DNA from: Francisella orientalis FNO12
Lineage (GTDB): Bacteria > Pseudomonadota > Gammaproteobacteria > Francisellales > Francisellaceae
Length of the DNA: 64,000 nucleotides
Direction of reading: 5' to 3'
Assembly (NCBI RefSeq): GCF_001042525.2
Contig: NZ_CP011921.2
Coordinates: 62,001 to 126,000 of the forward strand
The notes beneath the pieces are model-generated. The model made no database searches. It saw nothing but the letters and a program-made list of their open reading frames with translations, and had not been told where the DNA came from. Both the position numbers and the translations under genes were made by a program. Shown here piece after piece: positions 48,065 to 58,553 of this stretch. How positions within the stretch are numbered: position 1 is the first letter of the stretch; every line of letters begins with the position of its first letter.

Positions 48065-48343
48065 GCTGTTATCGGAGCAGGAACAGGTGGCTTGGTAGGG
48101 GCAGGAGGTAGCTATATTTATGCATCTACTAAAGATGTAGATAAAATAAAAGGCAAATATCCGTTTGAAGTTTTAGAGGATGGTAAATCTTCACCAATAA
48201 CATTTGGGTAGTTTACAGATGTTAAATATGCTTTAGGGGAAAAAGTAGATATTTATCAAAGTGAATACAAAGATGTAAAGACATACTTTATCAAACAGTT
48301 AGATAAAGATAACAAAAAAGATGCAAAGGCAAAAAAAGGTTGA

Positions 48344-48511
48344 TTATTTTTCTACTTTTAAAACTGTGCCACAGTATGGGCAAGTATTAGTTTTCTTATC
48401 TTTAATGTCTATATATACTCTTGGGTGTAAGTTCCAATTTTCATGATATTTAGTAGGGCAAGATACTCTTTCACCAGGATTTACTTTTATAACTTTTTGT
48501 TCTTTTTTCAT
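48344..48511 (-). CDS. 55-residue zinc-ribbon protein (zf-CHCC-like)
   Basis: This 55-residue ORF starts MKKEQKVIKVNPGERVSCP and ends with TNTCPYCGTVLKVEK. Cys18, His23 or His29, Cys44 and Cys47 fit a zinc-ribbon of the zf-CHCC type, related to the NDUFS6 subunit of respiratory complex I. RBS is weak. It ends one base after the convergent lipoprotein reading. Confidence 0.75.
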   Translation of the reverse strand: MKKEQKVIKVNPGERVSCPTKYHENWNLHPRVYIDIKDKKTNTCPYCGTVLKVEK

Positions 48512-48625
48512 TTTGGCAATTTAACAATGATTATAGCAAAATATTATCAAACTTATAATACAAAAACAAAGCTAAATAGCATATACTAAAGGAGTTGTTG
48601 AAAAAAAACCAAAGGGTTTTGACAT

Positions 48626-50431
48626 ATGAAAAGGTTATACAATTCTAATATGTCAGCAAAGGTTTCTCGCACTAAGTGGGATATTTTAGCTTTATCAATT
48701 ATACTTTTAATATTAAGTATATTTGTATGGTCCACCTCAGGCTTGGGTGGGAGTATAGATTATACAAATCAAGCAAGTGTTCAACAGTACTCAGAAGTTT
48801 CTTTGAATCTTTGGCTTTTGCCGTATTATACAGCAGAAACAGTAATGCGAATGTTTATTGGTTTGGGTATTTCTCTACTAATTACATTTATATTCGGAGC
48901 GTTAGCAGCCAAAAGTAAAAGAGCGGAAAGTATAATTATTCCAGCAGTTGATATTTTACAGTCTATTCCTATTCTAGGGTTCTTCGCTATTACTGTTACT
49001 GTTTTTTTGGTTTTATTCCCAAGCTCCTTATGGGGGGCTCAATCAGCAGTGATATTTGGAATTATAACGGCTCAAGCATGGAATATGATATTAAGTTTTT
49101 ATCAGTCTTTAAAAACTGTACCTAAAGAACTGGTTGAAGTGGCAGATATGTATCAGCTTTCAGCATGGCAAAGATTCTGGAAAGTAGAGGTGCCATTTTC
49201 TATGCCAGGACTTGTTTGGAACACTATGATGTCAATGTCTGCTTGTTGGTTTATGATAGTTGCATCAGAGACAATCATTGTTAACTTTAGTGCTTCGCAG
49301 TCGATACCAATTAACTTACCTGGTATAGGATCATTTATAGATGCAGCAAATAATGCCCAAGATTTTGGTGCAGTTGGTGCAGCAATAGTGATGATGTTAG
49401 TTACTATCATATTGTATGATCAATTATTGTTCAGACCACTGGTTGTATGGTCAGAAAAATTTGTGCTAGGTGAAAACCAGTCAGAAGTTTATAGTAAGTC
49501 TTGGTTTTTGAAGATATTGCAAAAGTCAGCAATAACTAAACTCTTCTCTAGTGTGTTTGGAGGTATAAGCTCAGCTTTAGTTAATATAAGATTTTTTAAG
49601 AAAAATTTAAATAAAGTTTATAATCAACCAAGACATAAAAAACAGGAGAAACAAGAAACGCTATTGCAGAAAATATTATGGACAGTATTTACTTTGATGA
49701 TAGTTGTTGGATTATTTTACTTTGCTTACCAAGCAGTATATGGCGGTAGCTCAAATATTGGTCTATCAGAAACTTTTAAAGTTTTTGGATATGGCTTATT
49801 AACAGGCTTTAGAGTAGTTGTGCTTATTCTTATCACTTCGATAATTTGGGTGCCAATAGGTGTTTGGTTTGGTATGCGACCTAGAATTGCTCAAAAAGTA
49901 CAACCTTATGCGCAGATGGCTGCAGCGTTCCCAGTTAACGTTTTATATGGTATCTTTGGAACATTAGTGATAACTTTAGGCCTTAATTTTAATATTTGGT
50001 GTATTTTGCTGATGGTTCTTGGAACGCAGTGGTATATCTTGTTTAATGTTATTGCAGGTGCTTCAGCAATTCCAGATGAATTGAAACTGGCGGCTAAGAA
50101 TATGCAGCTAAAAGGTTTTATGAAATGGCGTAAATATTTGTTTCCAGCAGTTATGCCATATTATGTCACAGGAGCAATCACTGCTGCCGGTGGTGCATGG
50201 AATGCTAGTATTGTGTGTGAATACATCAATTGGGGAACTGGAGATCAGTCAATAATTCAAGCATCAGGTCTTGGAGATTATATTACATATTATACAAACC
50301 TGCAGGGTGATCATACGGCAAATGTACTGCTAGGTGTGATAGTAATGTGTGTATTGGTTGTAGCATCTAATAAACTGTACTGGCGCAGATTATATAACTA
50401 TGCAGAAAATCGCTTTAGTATGAATATGTAA
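48626..50431 (+). CDS. ABC transporter double permease (nitrate/sulfonate/taurine type)
   Basis: This 601-residue protein has two NitT/TauT-type permease halves fused in tandem. The first half has the EAA loop PKELVEVADMYQLSAWQRFWKVEVP (about residue 170); the second has AIPDELKLAAKNMQLKG...RKYLFPAVMP. About twelve membrane segments are seen. No substrate-binding protein gene is nearby. The ATPase follows after 20 bases, so the two form one importer of unknown anion. Confidence 0.85.
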   Translation: MKRLYNSNMSAKVSRTKWDILALSIILLILSIFVWSTSGLGGSIDYTNQASVQQYSEVSLNLWLLPYYTAETVMRMFIGLGISLLITFIFGALAAKSKRAESIIIPAVDILQSIPILGFFAITVTVFLVLFPSSLWGAQSAVIFGIITAQAWNMILSFYQSLKTVPKELVEVADMYQLSAWQRFWKVEVPFSMPGLVWNTMMSMSACWFMIVASETIIVNFSASQSIPINLPGIGSFIDAANNAQDFGAVGAAIVMMLVTIILYDQLLFRPLVVWSEKFVLGENQSEVYSKSWFLKILQKSAITKLFSSVFGGISSALVNIRFFKKNLNKVYNQPRHKKQEKQETLLQKILWTVFTLMIVVGLFYFAYQAVYGGSSNIGLSETFKVFGYGLLTGFRVVVLILITSIIWVPIGVWFGMRPRIAQKVQPYAQMAAAFPVNVLYGIFGTLVITLGLNFNIWCILLMVLGTQWYILFNVIAGASAIPDELKLAAKNMQLKGFMKWRKYLFPAVMPYYVTGAITAAGGAWNASIVCEYINWGTGDQSIIQASGLGDYITYYTNLQGDHTANVLLGVIVMCVLVVASNKLYWRRLYNYAENRFSMNM

Positions 50432-50451
50432 GCATAGGAGATTTTTAGAAA

Positions 50452-51771
50452 ATGAGTTCAAAAAAAATTTTTACAGTAGAAAAAGTTAATAAGCAATTTA
50501 ACATCAAAGGTGGTCATACACTTAAAGTACTAGATAATATTGACTTTACTTTACACGAAGGTGAGATCGTTGCATTACTTGGTAAATCTGGCTCTGGTAA
50601 GTCAACTTTACTTAGAATTATTGCAGGTCTATTAAGCCCAAGTTCAGGTGAAGTAATGTATAGAGGTAAAAAAGTTTCTGCCCCTGTTCCAGATATTTCA
50701 ATGGTTTTTCAAAGCTTTGCTCTTATGCCTTGGCTTACAGTTCTACAAAATGTTGAACTAGGTCTTGAAGCACGTAACATTCCAGCTAAAGAGCGTAAAA
50801 AAAGAGCGTTGAAAGCGATCGATATGGTAGGTCTTGACGGTTTTGAAAATGCTTATCCAAAAGAACTTTCTGGCGGTATGAAGCAGCGTGTTGGCTTCGC
50901 CAGAGCTCTTGTATTAGAGCCAGATGTTTTGTTAATGGATGAACCTTTTTCTGCTCTTGATATTCTTACTGCGGAGAACCTTAGAGAAGATTTACTTGAC
51001 CTTTGGGAAAATAATGAGGCAATGAAAGGTATTTTGTATGTTACTCATAGTATTGAAGAAGCTGTTTTGACGGCAGATAGAATTATTATATTTGGGAGTA
51101 ACCCAGGGTTTATACGTGGTGAGCTGAAGATAGATATTCCTCATCCAAGAAGCTCTCAAGATCCTAGCGTAGCTGATCTAGTAGATCAGGTTTATCGTAT
51201 GATGACTACTGCCCAAACTAAAGAACTATCTGAGCGTATGAATAAGAAGACTGCTATAACTATTGGTTATCGTTTGCCAGATGTGGATATTTCAGAGATG
51301 AATGGTCTTTTAGATGAGATGGCAGAGATCAAAGATGTTGAAGCCGTAGATTTACCACAATTGGCGGATGATCTTCACTTAGATATTGATGATTTATTCC
51401 CGATTATTGAGATTCTATCAATTTTAAGATTTGCAGAAGTATCTGATGGTGATATCAAAATGACTGCAATGGGGCGTAAGTTTATTGATTCAAATATAGA
51501 TGATAGAAAATTTATTTTTGGAAGATTATTCTTAAAGTATATTCCATTGGCTCGTCATGTTGTTAAAGTTTTAAGTGAGAGAGAAAGTCAATCAGCGCCT
51601 AAGAGTAGATTCTTGGCGGAGCTTGATGATTATTATCCAATGGAAGTAGCAGAACGTGTCTTTGATACATTCATTGACTGGGCTCGTTATGCAGAGCTGG
51701 TTTATTATGATGCTAATACTGGGGTCATCTCATTAGATGATAATGCTGCGGAATATATTAAAAAAATGTAA
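50452..51771 (+). CDS. ABC transporter ATPase with C-terminal AAA-associated domain
   Basis: Residues about 1-260 are an NrtD/SsuB-type ATPase: Walker A GKSGSGKST, signature LSGGMKQRVGFARA, Walker B VLLMDEPFSALD and H-loop VTHSIEEAV. Residues about 290-435 form the AAA-associated C-terminal domain found in some nitrate/sulfonate-type importers, which may regulate ATP hydrolysis. Length of 439 is normal for this type. It belongs with the permease just upstream. Confidence 0.88.
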   Translation: MSSKKIFTVEKVNKQFNIKGGHTLKVLDNIDFTLHEGEIVALLGKSGSGKSTLLRIIAGLLSPSSGEVMYRGKKVSAPVPDISMVFQSFALMPWLTVLQNVELGLEARNIPAKERKKRALKAIDMVGLDGFENAYPKELSGGMKQRVGFARALVLEPDVLLMDEPFSALDILTAENLREDLLDLWENNEAMKGILYVTHSIEEAVLTADRIIIFGSNPGFIRGELKIDIPHPRSSQDPSVADLVDQVYRMMTTAQTKELSERMNKKTAITIGYRLPDVDISEMNGLLDEMAEIKDVEAVDLPQLADDLHLDIDDLFPIIEILSILRFAEVSDGDIKMTAMGRKFIDSNIDDRKFIFGRLFLKYIPLARHVVKVLSERESQSAPKSRFLAELDDYYPMEVAERVFDTFIDWARYAELVYYDANTGVISLDDNAAEYIKKM

Positions 51772-51882
51772 ATGTAACTTCTTTTTCCAATCAATAATTG
51801 ATATCTGCCATTAAATATTAATATTTAGCGATTATTATAAATAGAGTAATCTATCTCGACTTTTATTCAAAGATTTGATTAT

Positions 51883-53403
51883 GTGAAACTATTTTCTAAA
51901 TTAGTATTTATATTATTTCTTTTTATCACAATAAAAGTATATGCTGGCGAGTCTACTGAACAATCAGGCCTATCAAAGCAAGAAATGCAAATAATCTCTG
52001 ATCTTCAACAGCAAATCTCTATACTTAAACAAGAAATTGGTAAAGTTCAATCTCAAAGTGTAGAAGTTAATAATAAGTCATAATTTAGTACTTATCGCTA
52101 GAAAATAAGCAATGATAGTTTTAATCAACTTGAGCTAGGAGGGGTAACTCCTCAAGATATAGCTTCTAATATAGCTAATGATGGCCAATCCTTAGGAGAT
52201 AGTGCAGGCTCTCAAGGAGTTTTTGTATCAAATGGTAGAATTGATGTAGGTGGAACACCTGCGATTACGACACAAAGTCAAATAACTTATTTAGGCTCAT
52301 ATTCTGGTAATAACAGTATACCTATAGGAATGATTTCAAGTAATCTTTTTGCATCGACAATATTAGGACAAAGAGATACTTTTGATGATTATTCAGTATT
52401 TTTTGGTGGCTATATAGAAGCAGATGCTCAAACATGGTTTGGGAGTCAAATAAGTAGAACAGGAGGTGCTCCGAATTTTCCAGCTAATGGTCAAAATATT
52501 TACTTAACTAATCCGAAGCTATATTTTTTATCTAATTTAGGTCATTATGTAACAGCGCAATTTGATTTTGATACAGATGAAACAGGATGATTCGGTTTAG
52601 GGAATGCTTTTGTCATCTTTGGTAACTTAGATACATCTCCATTTTTTGTAACTGCTGGTAGGACTAAGCTTTCAGTAGGGTCATATGGTGGTGGTCCTTG
52701 GACTAGTGGTATTATAGATGAGTTTTTATCTCCCGATAAAGTTACTAACGTTTCGTTAAATTATAAGAATGATATTATAAACACTAATATTACAGTTTTT
52801 GGCTCAGATGATAAAAGAGCTAATTTTTCAGCTGGATTTTTCTATACAGATTCCTGGACTCAAGATTTATCTGTTGGTTTTAATGCTGGATATGTTTTTA
52901 ATATTGCTGGTGCTGGTAATGAAAGTATCTCTCAATTTTTGGATAATATTGGAGAGAGTGAAAAAACCATTGGCGTGCTAAACTTTGATGGTACTATGGC
53001 ATATTCAATGCTTGGAGGAATATGGCAGTTGCAAGGTGGATGGTCAGCTACAACAAATAAACAAGATTTTCACCAAAACAGTTCTAGTGTAAATACTGGT
53101 GCGTGGTATTTAGGTGTAGCATATGCACTTACACTAGGTGGAAGAGATACTAACTTTCACATTAGGTATGGGCAATCGTATAATGCTGAGAATATACCTA
53201 TGCCAACATCAAATGCATCTCCAACATTAGGCCTTACATCTTCAGGAATCAAAAATCAGATGATTGCATCGGCACAAAGGGCATATTTTGACAATAATGT
53301 TTTATTTGGCCCAGAATATTCATACCAGAGGTTATATAATAGCGAGCATATGAATACGTTAATATGGGATTTATCGGTATATATAGAAGGCGATATAACA
53401 TAA
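51883..53403 (+). pseudogene. DUF3573-type outer membrane protein, three nonsense codons
   Basis: A signal peptide (MKLFSKLVFILFLFITIKVY), a coiled-coil-like segment (ISDLQQQISILKQEIG) and a beta-rich body (FGGYIEADAQTWFG, VTAQFDFDTDETG) make this look like a Francisella DUF3573 outer membrane beta-barrel. All in one frame, stops occur at TAA 52081-52083, TAG 52099-52101 and TGA 52588-52590. The start GTG 51883 is weak. The product is dead. Confidence 0.8.
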
Positions 53404-53531
53404 ATACGATGCAAATATTTGATTTTTGTAGTATTAGAGCAAGCGATAGTATGTTATGTCATTGATAAAAAAGCTAATAAGGCTATAATGTTTAAAATCC
53501 TATTATTAATAATTGATTAAGGGCTACTACT

Positions 53532-55424
53532 TTGGATAATAGTTTGCAACTATTTCAACATTCATCTAACTATATTCTATTAGCATCAGGTCTAATATTA
53601 TTTTTCGCGATTGTATCTCAGTTTTTATCATGGAGGTTGAAACTTCCATCGATATTATTTCTGATTCTTAGTGGGATTCTTCTAGGACCTTTATCTGAAG
53701 TGATATTTCAAGAAGGGTTTAAGCTCGTAGAAGGTACTATCATTTTTGGTGAAGCATTGTCTCCATTTGTATCAATTTGTGTGGCCATCATTCTATTTGA
53801 AGGGAGTTTATCTCTTAACTTTAGTAAAATTAAGAGTGTCAGTAGTGTTGTGATACTTTTGACTACAGTAGGGTTGGGGATTACTGTAATACTTACGGCA
53901 ATGTTCTGTTATTATGTCATTGGTTTAAATTTAGAATTGTCTATGCTTATAGGCGGTATTACATGCGTAAGTGGGCCAACTGTTGTACCACCATTAATGA
54001 GAACTGTTAGACCTAAAAGACATATTGCAAGTATTCTAAAATGGGAATCTATACTTGTAGATCCTATAGGAGCTTTAGTAGTTGTATTCATGTTAGCATG
54101 GTTTGTTATAGGGGGCAATTATGCAAATCAGCCTAATGGAACAAGTATATTTATAGCATATATAATTTTTGTATGTATTTTAGGGATAACTTCAGGTTTT
54201 GTTTTTGGTTATCTTATAGGCTTGAGTTTCAGAGGACACTATATTCCTGAGTATCTAAAAAGCTTTTTTGTTTTAGCTGTAATAGTGGTAGGCTTTATAA
54301 TAACTGATGCTATGATGCATGGTGCGGGACTACTTATGGTAACGGTTGCTGGTCTTGTGATGGCTAATATGAAAGATATAAAGATGTCTGATATTTTGTC
54401 ATTTAAAGAAAATCTAAGCATCGTTATTATCTCGGTTCTTTTCATTGTATTAGGAGCGGAGATAGACTTTAGTTTATTCAAAGATTATTGGTTAGACCTA
54501 ATAGAGGTTTTCTTATTTTTGCAGTTTATATTACGTCCAATTGTTGTCTTATTATGCTCTATCAAATCTAAAACAACTTTTGCAGAAAGAATAGTTATGG
54601 GGATTATATATCCTCGTGGTATTGTTGCGGCATCTGTAGCAGCATTAGTTGCTGTCAGAATTACTAAATCACACCCTGAGCTATATAGTGAAGCAAATAC
54701 TTTAGTATTTTTTGTCTTTATGATAATAGTTTTTACAGTAGTTTTTCAGAGTATATTCACTCCATATATTTCAAAACGACTCAAGGTTACAGAGCCTGAA
54801 GGTAAAGGATTTTTGATAATCGGTGGAAATAGGTTTGCCCGCGAATTAGCTGAGGTGTTTGTCAAGAATGATATTGAGGTTATAATTACTGATTCATCAT
54901 GGGCAAATGTCCAGAAGTGTCGTCAGCTGGGTCTAAATACTTATTATGGTAGTCCTGTATCAGCTCATGCTGATTGGAGTATTAATTTGGTAGGTATAGG
55001 GGCGATGCTAGGACTATCTACAAGTGAGTATGTAAATGCTGTGTCTGCAATGAAGTATAAATATGAGTTCGGATCAAATAATGTTTTTGTATTAAGGGCA
55101 TCTCAGAAAGAAAGCTATAAAGGTATTGGATCGATAGAAACTAATCTAGCAAACTTGCTATTTGATGAAGGTGTCGATTTTAATACCTTGATAGATAGGC
55201 TAAATCAAGGAGCTTCAATTAGAAGTACGAATATTACCCCTAACTATCCACTCGAGAAGTTCTTTAAAGATAATCCTAATGCTGTAGCACTCTTTATTAT
55301 TGATGATAATGGCGATGCTCAGCCGTTTGATAAAGATAAAAGACTAAGATTTGATAGCTATAGTTTGGTATCATTAAGGGATGATGTTAATAAGACTAGA
55401 GATCAATTATGTCTAGATGTATAA
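53532..55424 (+). CDS. CPA1-type cation/proton antiporter with C-terminal RCK-like domain
   Basis: This 630-residue inner-membrane protein has about twelve helices in residues 1-415 (GEALSPFVSICVAIILFEGS, SGPTVVPPLMRTVRPKRH) and a cytosolic RCK/TrkA-N-like Rossmann domain (LIIGGNRFARELAEVF). It probably exchanges Na+ or K+ for H+ under control of the RCK part. The start is TTG 53532, and the overlap with the next gene is 16 bases. It is the only intact CPA1 antiporter in the window. Confidence 0.85.
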   Translation: MDNSLQLFQHSSNYILLASGLILFFAIVSQFLSWRLKLPSILFLILSGILLGPLSEVIFQEGFKLVEGTIIFGEALSPFVSICVAIILFEGSLSLNFSKIKSVSSVVILLTTVGLGITVILTAMFCYYVIGLNLELSMLIGGITCVSGPTVVPPLMRTVRPKRHIASILKWESILVDPIGALVVVFMLAWFVIGGNYANQPNGTSIFIAYIIFVCILGITSGFVFGYLIGLSFRGHYIPEYLKSFFVLAVIVVGFIITDAMMHGAGLLMVTVAGLVMANMKDIKMSDILSFKENLSIVIISVLFIVLGAEIDFSLFKDYWLDLIEVFLFLQFILRPIVVLLCSIKSKTTFAERIVMGIIYPRGIVAASVAALVAVRITKSHPELYSEANTLVFFVFMIIVFTVVFQSIFTPYISKRLKVTEPEGKGFLIIGGNRFARELAEVFVKNDIEVIITDSSWANVQKCRQLGLNTYYGSPVSAHADWSINLVGIGAMLGLSTSEYVNAVSAMKYKYEFGSNNVFVLRASQKESYKGIGSIETNLANLLFDEGVDFNTLIDRLNQGASIRSTNITPNYPLEKFFKDNPNAVALFIIDDNGDAQPFDKDKRLRFDSYSLVSLRDDVNKTRDQLCLDV

Positions 55425-55948
55425 GAAGTTTTAATGGCAAAGTGCCGAAGGTTGATGAGTCTGCTTATGTTGATGAGTCAGCAGCTGTAATTGGAGATGT
55501 TATTTTAAAAGAGAATGCATCTGTATGGCCACAAGTTAGTGTTAGAGGAGATCTTTTGACAATAACTATTGGAAAGGGTACTAATATTCAAGATTGTAGT
55601 ACACTACACACCACAGAATATCCAAAAGATTCAGGTCAAGGATATCCACTAACCATTGGAGATGATGTAACGGTAGGTCATGGTGTGATATTACATGGTT
55701 GTGAGATCAAAAATAATTGTCTAATAGGTATGGGATCTATAATTCTTGATGGAGCTGTTGTTGAGCCTTGGGTTTTTTTGGGAGCAGGAAGTTTGGTTCC
55801 TCCAGGTAAGGTTCTAGAGTCAGGTTATATGTATTTAGGTTCGCCAGTCAAAAAAATTAGACCAATTAGTGATCATGAGAGACAAATTATCAAAGAAAAT
55901 GCTGAGCATTATGTTAAAGTCAAAAATAGATATAAAGCTCAAGATTAG
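55409..55948 (+). CDS. gamma-class carbonic anhydrase family (YrdA-like)
   Basis: This 179-residue left-handed beta-helix protein starts with hexapeptide repeats and has the metal histidines in LHTTEYP and TVGHGVILHGCEI. YrdA-type proteins are related to Cam carbonic anhydrase, but their activity is uncertain. It overlaps the antiporter end by 16 bases and the lolB start. Confidence 0.88.
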   Translation: MSRCIRSFNGKVPKVDESAYVDESAAVIGDVILKENASVWPQVSVRGDLLTITIGKGTNIQDCSTLHTTEYPKDSGQGYPLTIGDDVTVGHGVILHGCEIKNNCLIGMGSIILDGAVVEPWVFLGAGSLVPPGKVLESGYMYLGSPVKKIRPISDHERQIIKENAEHYVKVKNRYKAQD

Positions 55949-56543
55949 ATTAATATTGGTTCTAATATTCGTATCTTTATTAGTATCATGTGCTAGTATG
56001 CAATCTAATGTTACTCCAATAGCTAATAATGTTATATTTGATCAAAAATTGACATCTGAAGAGCTTTTGCAGTTAAATAAGTGGCAGGCAAAAGGAGTTA
56101 TTGGGATTATTTATAATAATCAGGTAGAGTCTGTTAATTATGTATATACTCAAGATGGTGATAATTTCAGTATTAGTCTGTATGGTCCTTTGGGTATAGG
56201 AAGTGTTGAAATAAAAGGAGATGCTGATGAGGTATCGCTTGAAAATAGCAAAGGTCAGAAGATAACGGCTAAAGAGGCTAAAACTTTAATGCTGGAGCAA
56301 TTAGGTTGGTATGTTCCTGTTGATGGACTTAAGTATTGGATCAAAGCTGTAGCTATACCAAATACTAAACATAACTCAGAGTTAAATTCAAAAGGACTAC
56401 TAAGTAAATTATCTCAAAATGGTTGGGATATTTCCTATCAAAATTATGAGTTAGTTGATTCTAAGTATCCGTTGCCGGCTAAAATTAGAATGACTAGAGA
56501 GAACCTAATATTAAAGATCATTATAAAATCATGGCAAATATAA
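55911..56543 (+). CDS. lolB: outer membrane lipoprotein LolB
   Basis: LolB takes lipoproteins from LolA and inserts them in the outer membrane. A lipobox LLVSC lies about residue 26 from ATG 55911. The mature part has [33 protein letters not shown] and [18 protein letters not shown], as in LolB. ORF codons upstream of 55911 overlap YrdA, making the 55911 start more likely. It is followed by ispE with 13 bases overlap. Confidence 0.85.
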   Translation: MLKSKIDIKLKIRLILVLIFVSLLVSCASMQSNVTPIANNVIFDQKLTSEELLQLNKWQAKGVIGIIYNNQVESVNYVYTQDGDNFSISLYGPLGIGSVEIKGDADEVSLENSKGQKITAKEAKTLMLEQLGWYVPVDGLKYWIKAVAIPNTKHNSELNSKGLLSKLSQNGWDISYQNYELVDSKYPLPAKIRMTRENLILKIIIKSWQI

Positions 56544-57358
56544 AACCTAGGAACTATCAAAGTTATGCAAAAATTAATTTGTTTTTGCATATATTGAATA
56601 AGCGAGACGATGGATATCATAATTTACAAACTTGGTTTACTTTCTTGGATCTAAAAGAGCATCTTAGCTTTAGATTTAATAACTCTAGTAAGATTGAAAT
56701 CACAAGTAATATACAGATAGCCTCAAAAGAAGATAATCTAATCTATAAAGCTGTCAAAGAGTTTCAAAAAGCCTATAAAATAGATAGTGTTGGTGTTGAT
56801 ATTGATATTATCAAAAATATACCAATGGGTGCTGGTCTTGGCGGAGGAAGCTCAAATGCTGCAATAACCTTAATAGCATTACGTGATTATTACTTACCAG
56901 AACTATCAAACGAGCAACTAATACCATTAGCTACGAAGCTTGGAGCAGATGTGCCGATATTTGTATATGGTAGGTCAGCATGGGCTGAAGGAATTGGGGA
57001 GATTTTATATCCTAAGCATTTTGAACCGCAATATGTATTGTTAGTTAAACCTAATATTCATATTAGTACTAAAGAGTTCTTTGAGAGCGAAAGTTTAGCC
57101 AAGACAAAGAATATGCTACCGAGAGATTTAAGTTTTGATACTAATGTTATGCATAATGATTTTGAAAATGTTTTTTTTGCAAAATATCCTGAATTTAAAA
57201 GCCTGTTAGATGAGATTGATCAGGACTTTAGAATGACAGGTACAGGCTCATGCTTTTATCTACTTTCTAAAGATCTTAATAAACTACAACAACTTGCAAG
57301 AAAAGTTGATAAATCTCTTGACAAATGGGTAGTCAAAACATTAAACTGTACGTACTAA
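56531..57358 (+). CDS. ispE: 4-diphosphocytidyl-2-C-methyl-D-erythritol kinase
   Basis: IspE phosphorylates CDP-methylerythritol in the MEP pathway to isoprenoids. It has [20 protein letters not shown] at the start and the GHMP ATP loop [14 protein letters not shown] at about residue 98. [13 protein letters not shown] is the C-terminal motif. Length is 275 residues. lolB-ispE-tRNA-Gln is a common gammaproteobacterial order; the usual prs is not next. Confidence 0.95.
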   Translation: MANIKPRNYQSYAKINLFLHILNKRDDGYHNLQTWFTFLDLKEHLSFRFNNSSKIEITSNIQIASKEDNLIYKAVKEFQKAYKIDSVGVDIDIIKNIPMGAGLGGGSSNAAITLIALRDYYLPELSNEQLIPLATKLGADVPIFVYGRSAWAEGIGEILYPKHFEPQYVLLVKPNIHISTKEFFESESLAKTKNMLPRDLSFDTNVMHNDFENVFFAKYPEFKSLLDEIDQDFRMTGTGSCFYLLSKDLNKLQQLARKVDKSLDKWVVKTLNCTY

Positions 57359-57377
57359 CTTTCTTTAGTGTCTATGT

Positions 57378-57452
57378 TGGGCTATCGCCAAGCGGTAAGG
57401 CAACGGGTTTTGATCCCGTCATTCCCAGGTTCGAATCCTGGTAGCCCAGCCA
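57378..57452 (+). tRNA. tRNA-Gln(TTG)
   Basis: All arms are present: acceptor TGGGCTA/TAGCCCA, D-arm with AAGCGGTAAGGC, anticodon stem ACGGG/CCCGT with loop TTTTGAT (anticodon TTG), T-arm CCAGG/CCTGG with TTCGAAT, and encoded CCA at 57450-57452. The acceptor pair U1-A72 is typical of tRNA-Gln. It lies 19 bases downstream of ispE. Confidence 0.97.
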
Positions 57453-57625
57453 TAAAAATTCCTCATAAAGATTAAAATTTTAAAGATAATAAAGTGTTTT
57501 TCTTTAATTTTCTAAATTAAGTCAGAACTTATAAGTTTTTGATAAATAATAAATAAAATTTTGCAGAGATAGGCTATTAATCGTTATACTATTTGCATAA
57601 ATGAATTTTATTATACAGAATTAAT

Positions 57626-58540
57626 ATGTCTACACAATATCATATTGGAACACCTGGTAAAAAGTGGGGCTCTGAAGAAAAAGTCCAATGGTTATCAGAG
57701 CAAAGCAAAAAAAGATCATACAAAGAAGAAGCTGAAAAAAAGATTTTGGCACTATCAAATGATTTTGATATCGATGTCTATGGAGAGCTTGATTATCCAG
57801 TAGGCAGTTATAAGTTATATGCACTTAAGACAAAAAACTGGGATGCTAGTAAGCCTTATATTTTAGTTACAGGTGGAGTACATGGCTATGAAACAAGTGG
57901 TGTACAAGGAACTATTAGTTTTGCTGCAACTAGAGTAAGAGAGTTTACAAGTGATTATAATATCTTGATCCTACCTTGCTTAAGTCCTTGGGGATATGAA
58001 ACAATTAACCGCTGGAATCCTAATGCTATGGATCCTAATAGATCGTTCTATCTAGAGAGTGGTTGTGATGAGTCGGTTTTTGCAATGAAATATATTAACT
58101 CATTGAATATTGAACTTCTGATGCATATAGATTTGCATGAGACAACAGATACTGATGATAGTGAATTTAGACCAGCATTAGTAGCTCGTGAGGGTATAAC
58201 TATAGATAAATGGGGTATTCCAGATGGATTTTATTTAGTTGCTAACAATAGAAATCCACACTATGACTTCCAGAAATATATAATTAATGTAGTAGCAAAA
58301 GTTACTCATATTGCTCCTACTGATCCTAGCATAAATATATTAGGTGATGATATTATCAGAGATGGAATTATGGCATGTGATTCAGACAAAGAAAAATTAT
58401 GCATGTCTTTATCAAAAGCTGAGTATACAACTACGACTGAGGTTTATCCAGATAGTCCAAGAACAAATCCTCAAGAATGTATACTTGCTCAAGTAGCGAC
58501 GATAGTTGCAGGTTTGAACTTTATTAGCCAGCAAAAATAA
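57626..58540 (+). CDS. M14-family zinc carboxypeptidase-like protein
   Basis: This 304-residue cytoplasmic protein has the M14 zinc ligands His86 and Glu89 in GGVHGYETSG and His171 in MHIDLHETTD; NPNAMDPNRSF and the later Glu in TTTTEVYPDSP complete the active site. It may cleave C-terminal or gamma-linked amino acids or deacylate amino acids, as in succinylglutamate desuccinylases. It has no signal peptide. YggT follows after 13 bases. Confidence 0.8.
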   Translation: MSTQYHIGTPGKKWGSEEKVQWLSEQSKKRSYKEEAEKKILALSNDFDIDVYGELDYPVGSYKLYALKTKNWDASKPYILVTGGVHGYETSGVQGTISFAATRVREFTSDYNILILPCLSPWGYETINRWNPNAMDPNRSFYLESGCDESVFAMKYINSLNIELLMHIDLHETTDTDDSEFRPALVAREGITIDKWGIPDGFYLVANNRNPHYDFQKYIINVVAKVTHIAPTDPSINILGDDIIRDGIMACDSDKEKLCMSLSKAEYTTTTEVYPDSPRTNPQECILAQVATIVAGLNFISQQK

Positions 58541-58553
58541 AAGGAAAATATAA

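Larger units (their letters stand above)
47732..48343 (+). pseudogene. repeat-containing lipoprotein, truncated by TAG
   Basis: A lipoprotein signal (IVLSILLIGCSS, Cys about residue 15) is followed by a short linker, then Thr-Gly x17 and Gly-Ser x13, then AVIGAGTGGLVGAGGSYIY, a glycine-zipper-like stretch. A TAG at 48209-48211 ends the 159-residue reading, but the same frame continues with FTDVKYALGEKVDIYQSE and a Lys-rich end at the TGA at 48341-48343. The TAG may be recent (CAG to TAG). The short form may still be made. Confidence 0.7.

Noticed and set aside
47877-48098. ORF of Val-Gln and Leu-Gly repeats overlapping the lipoprotein
   Set aside because: It is the other frame of the same hexanucleotide arrays and has no ribosome site or start outside them.
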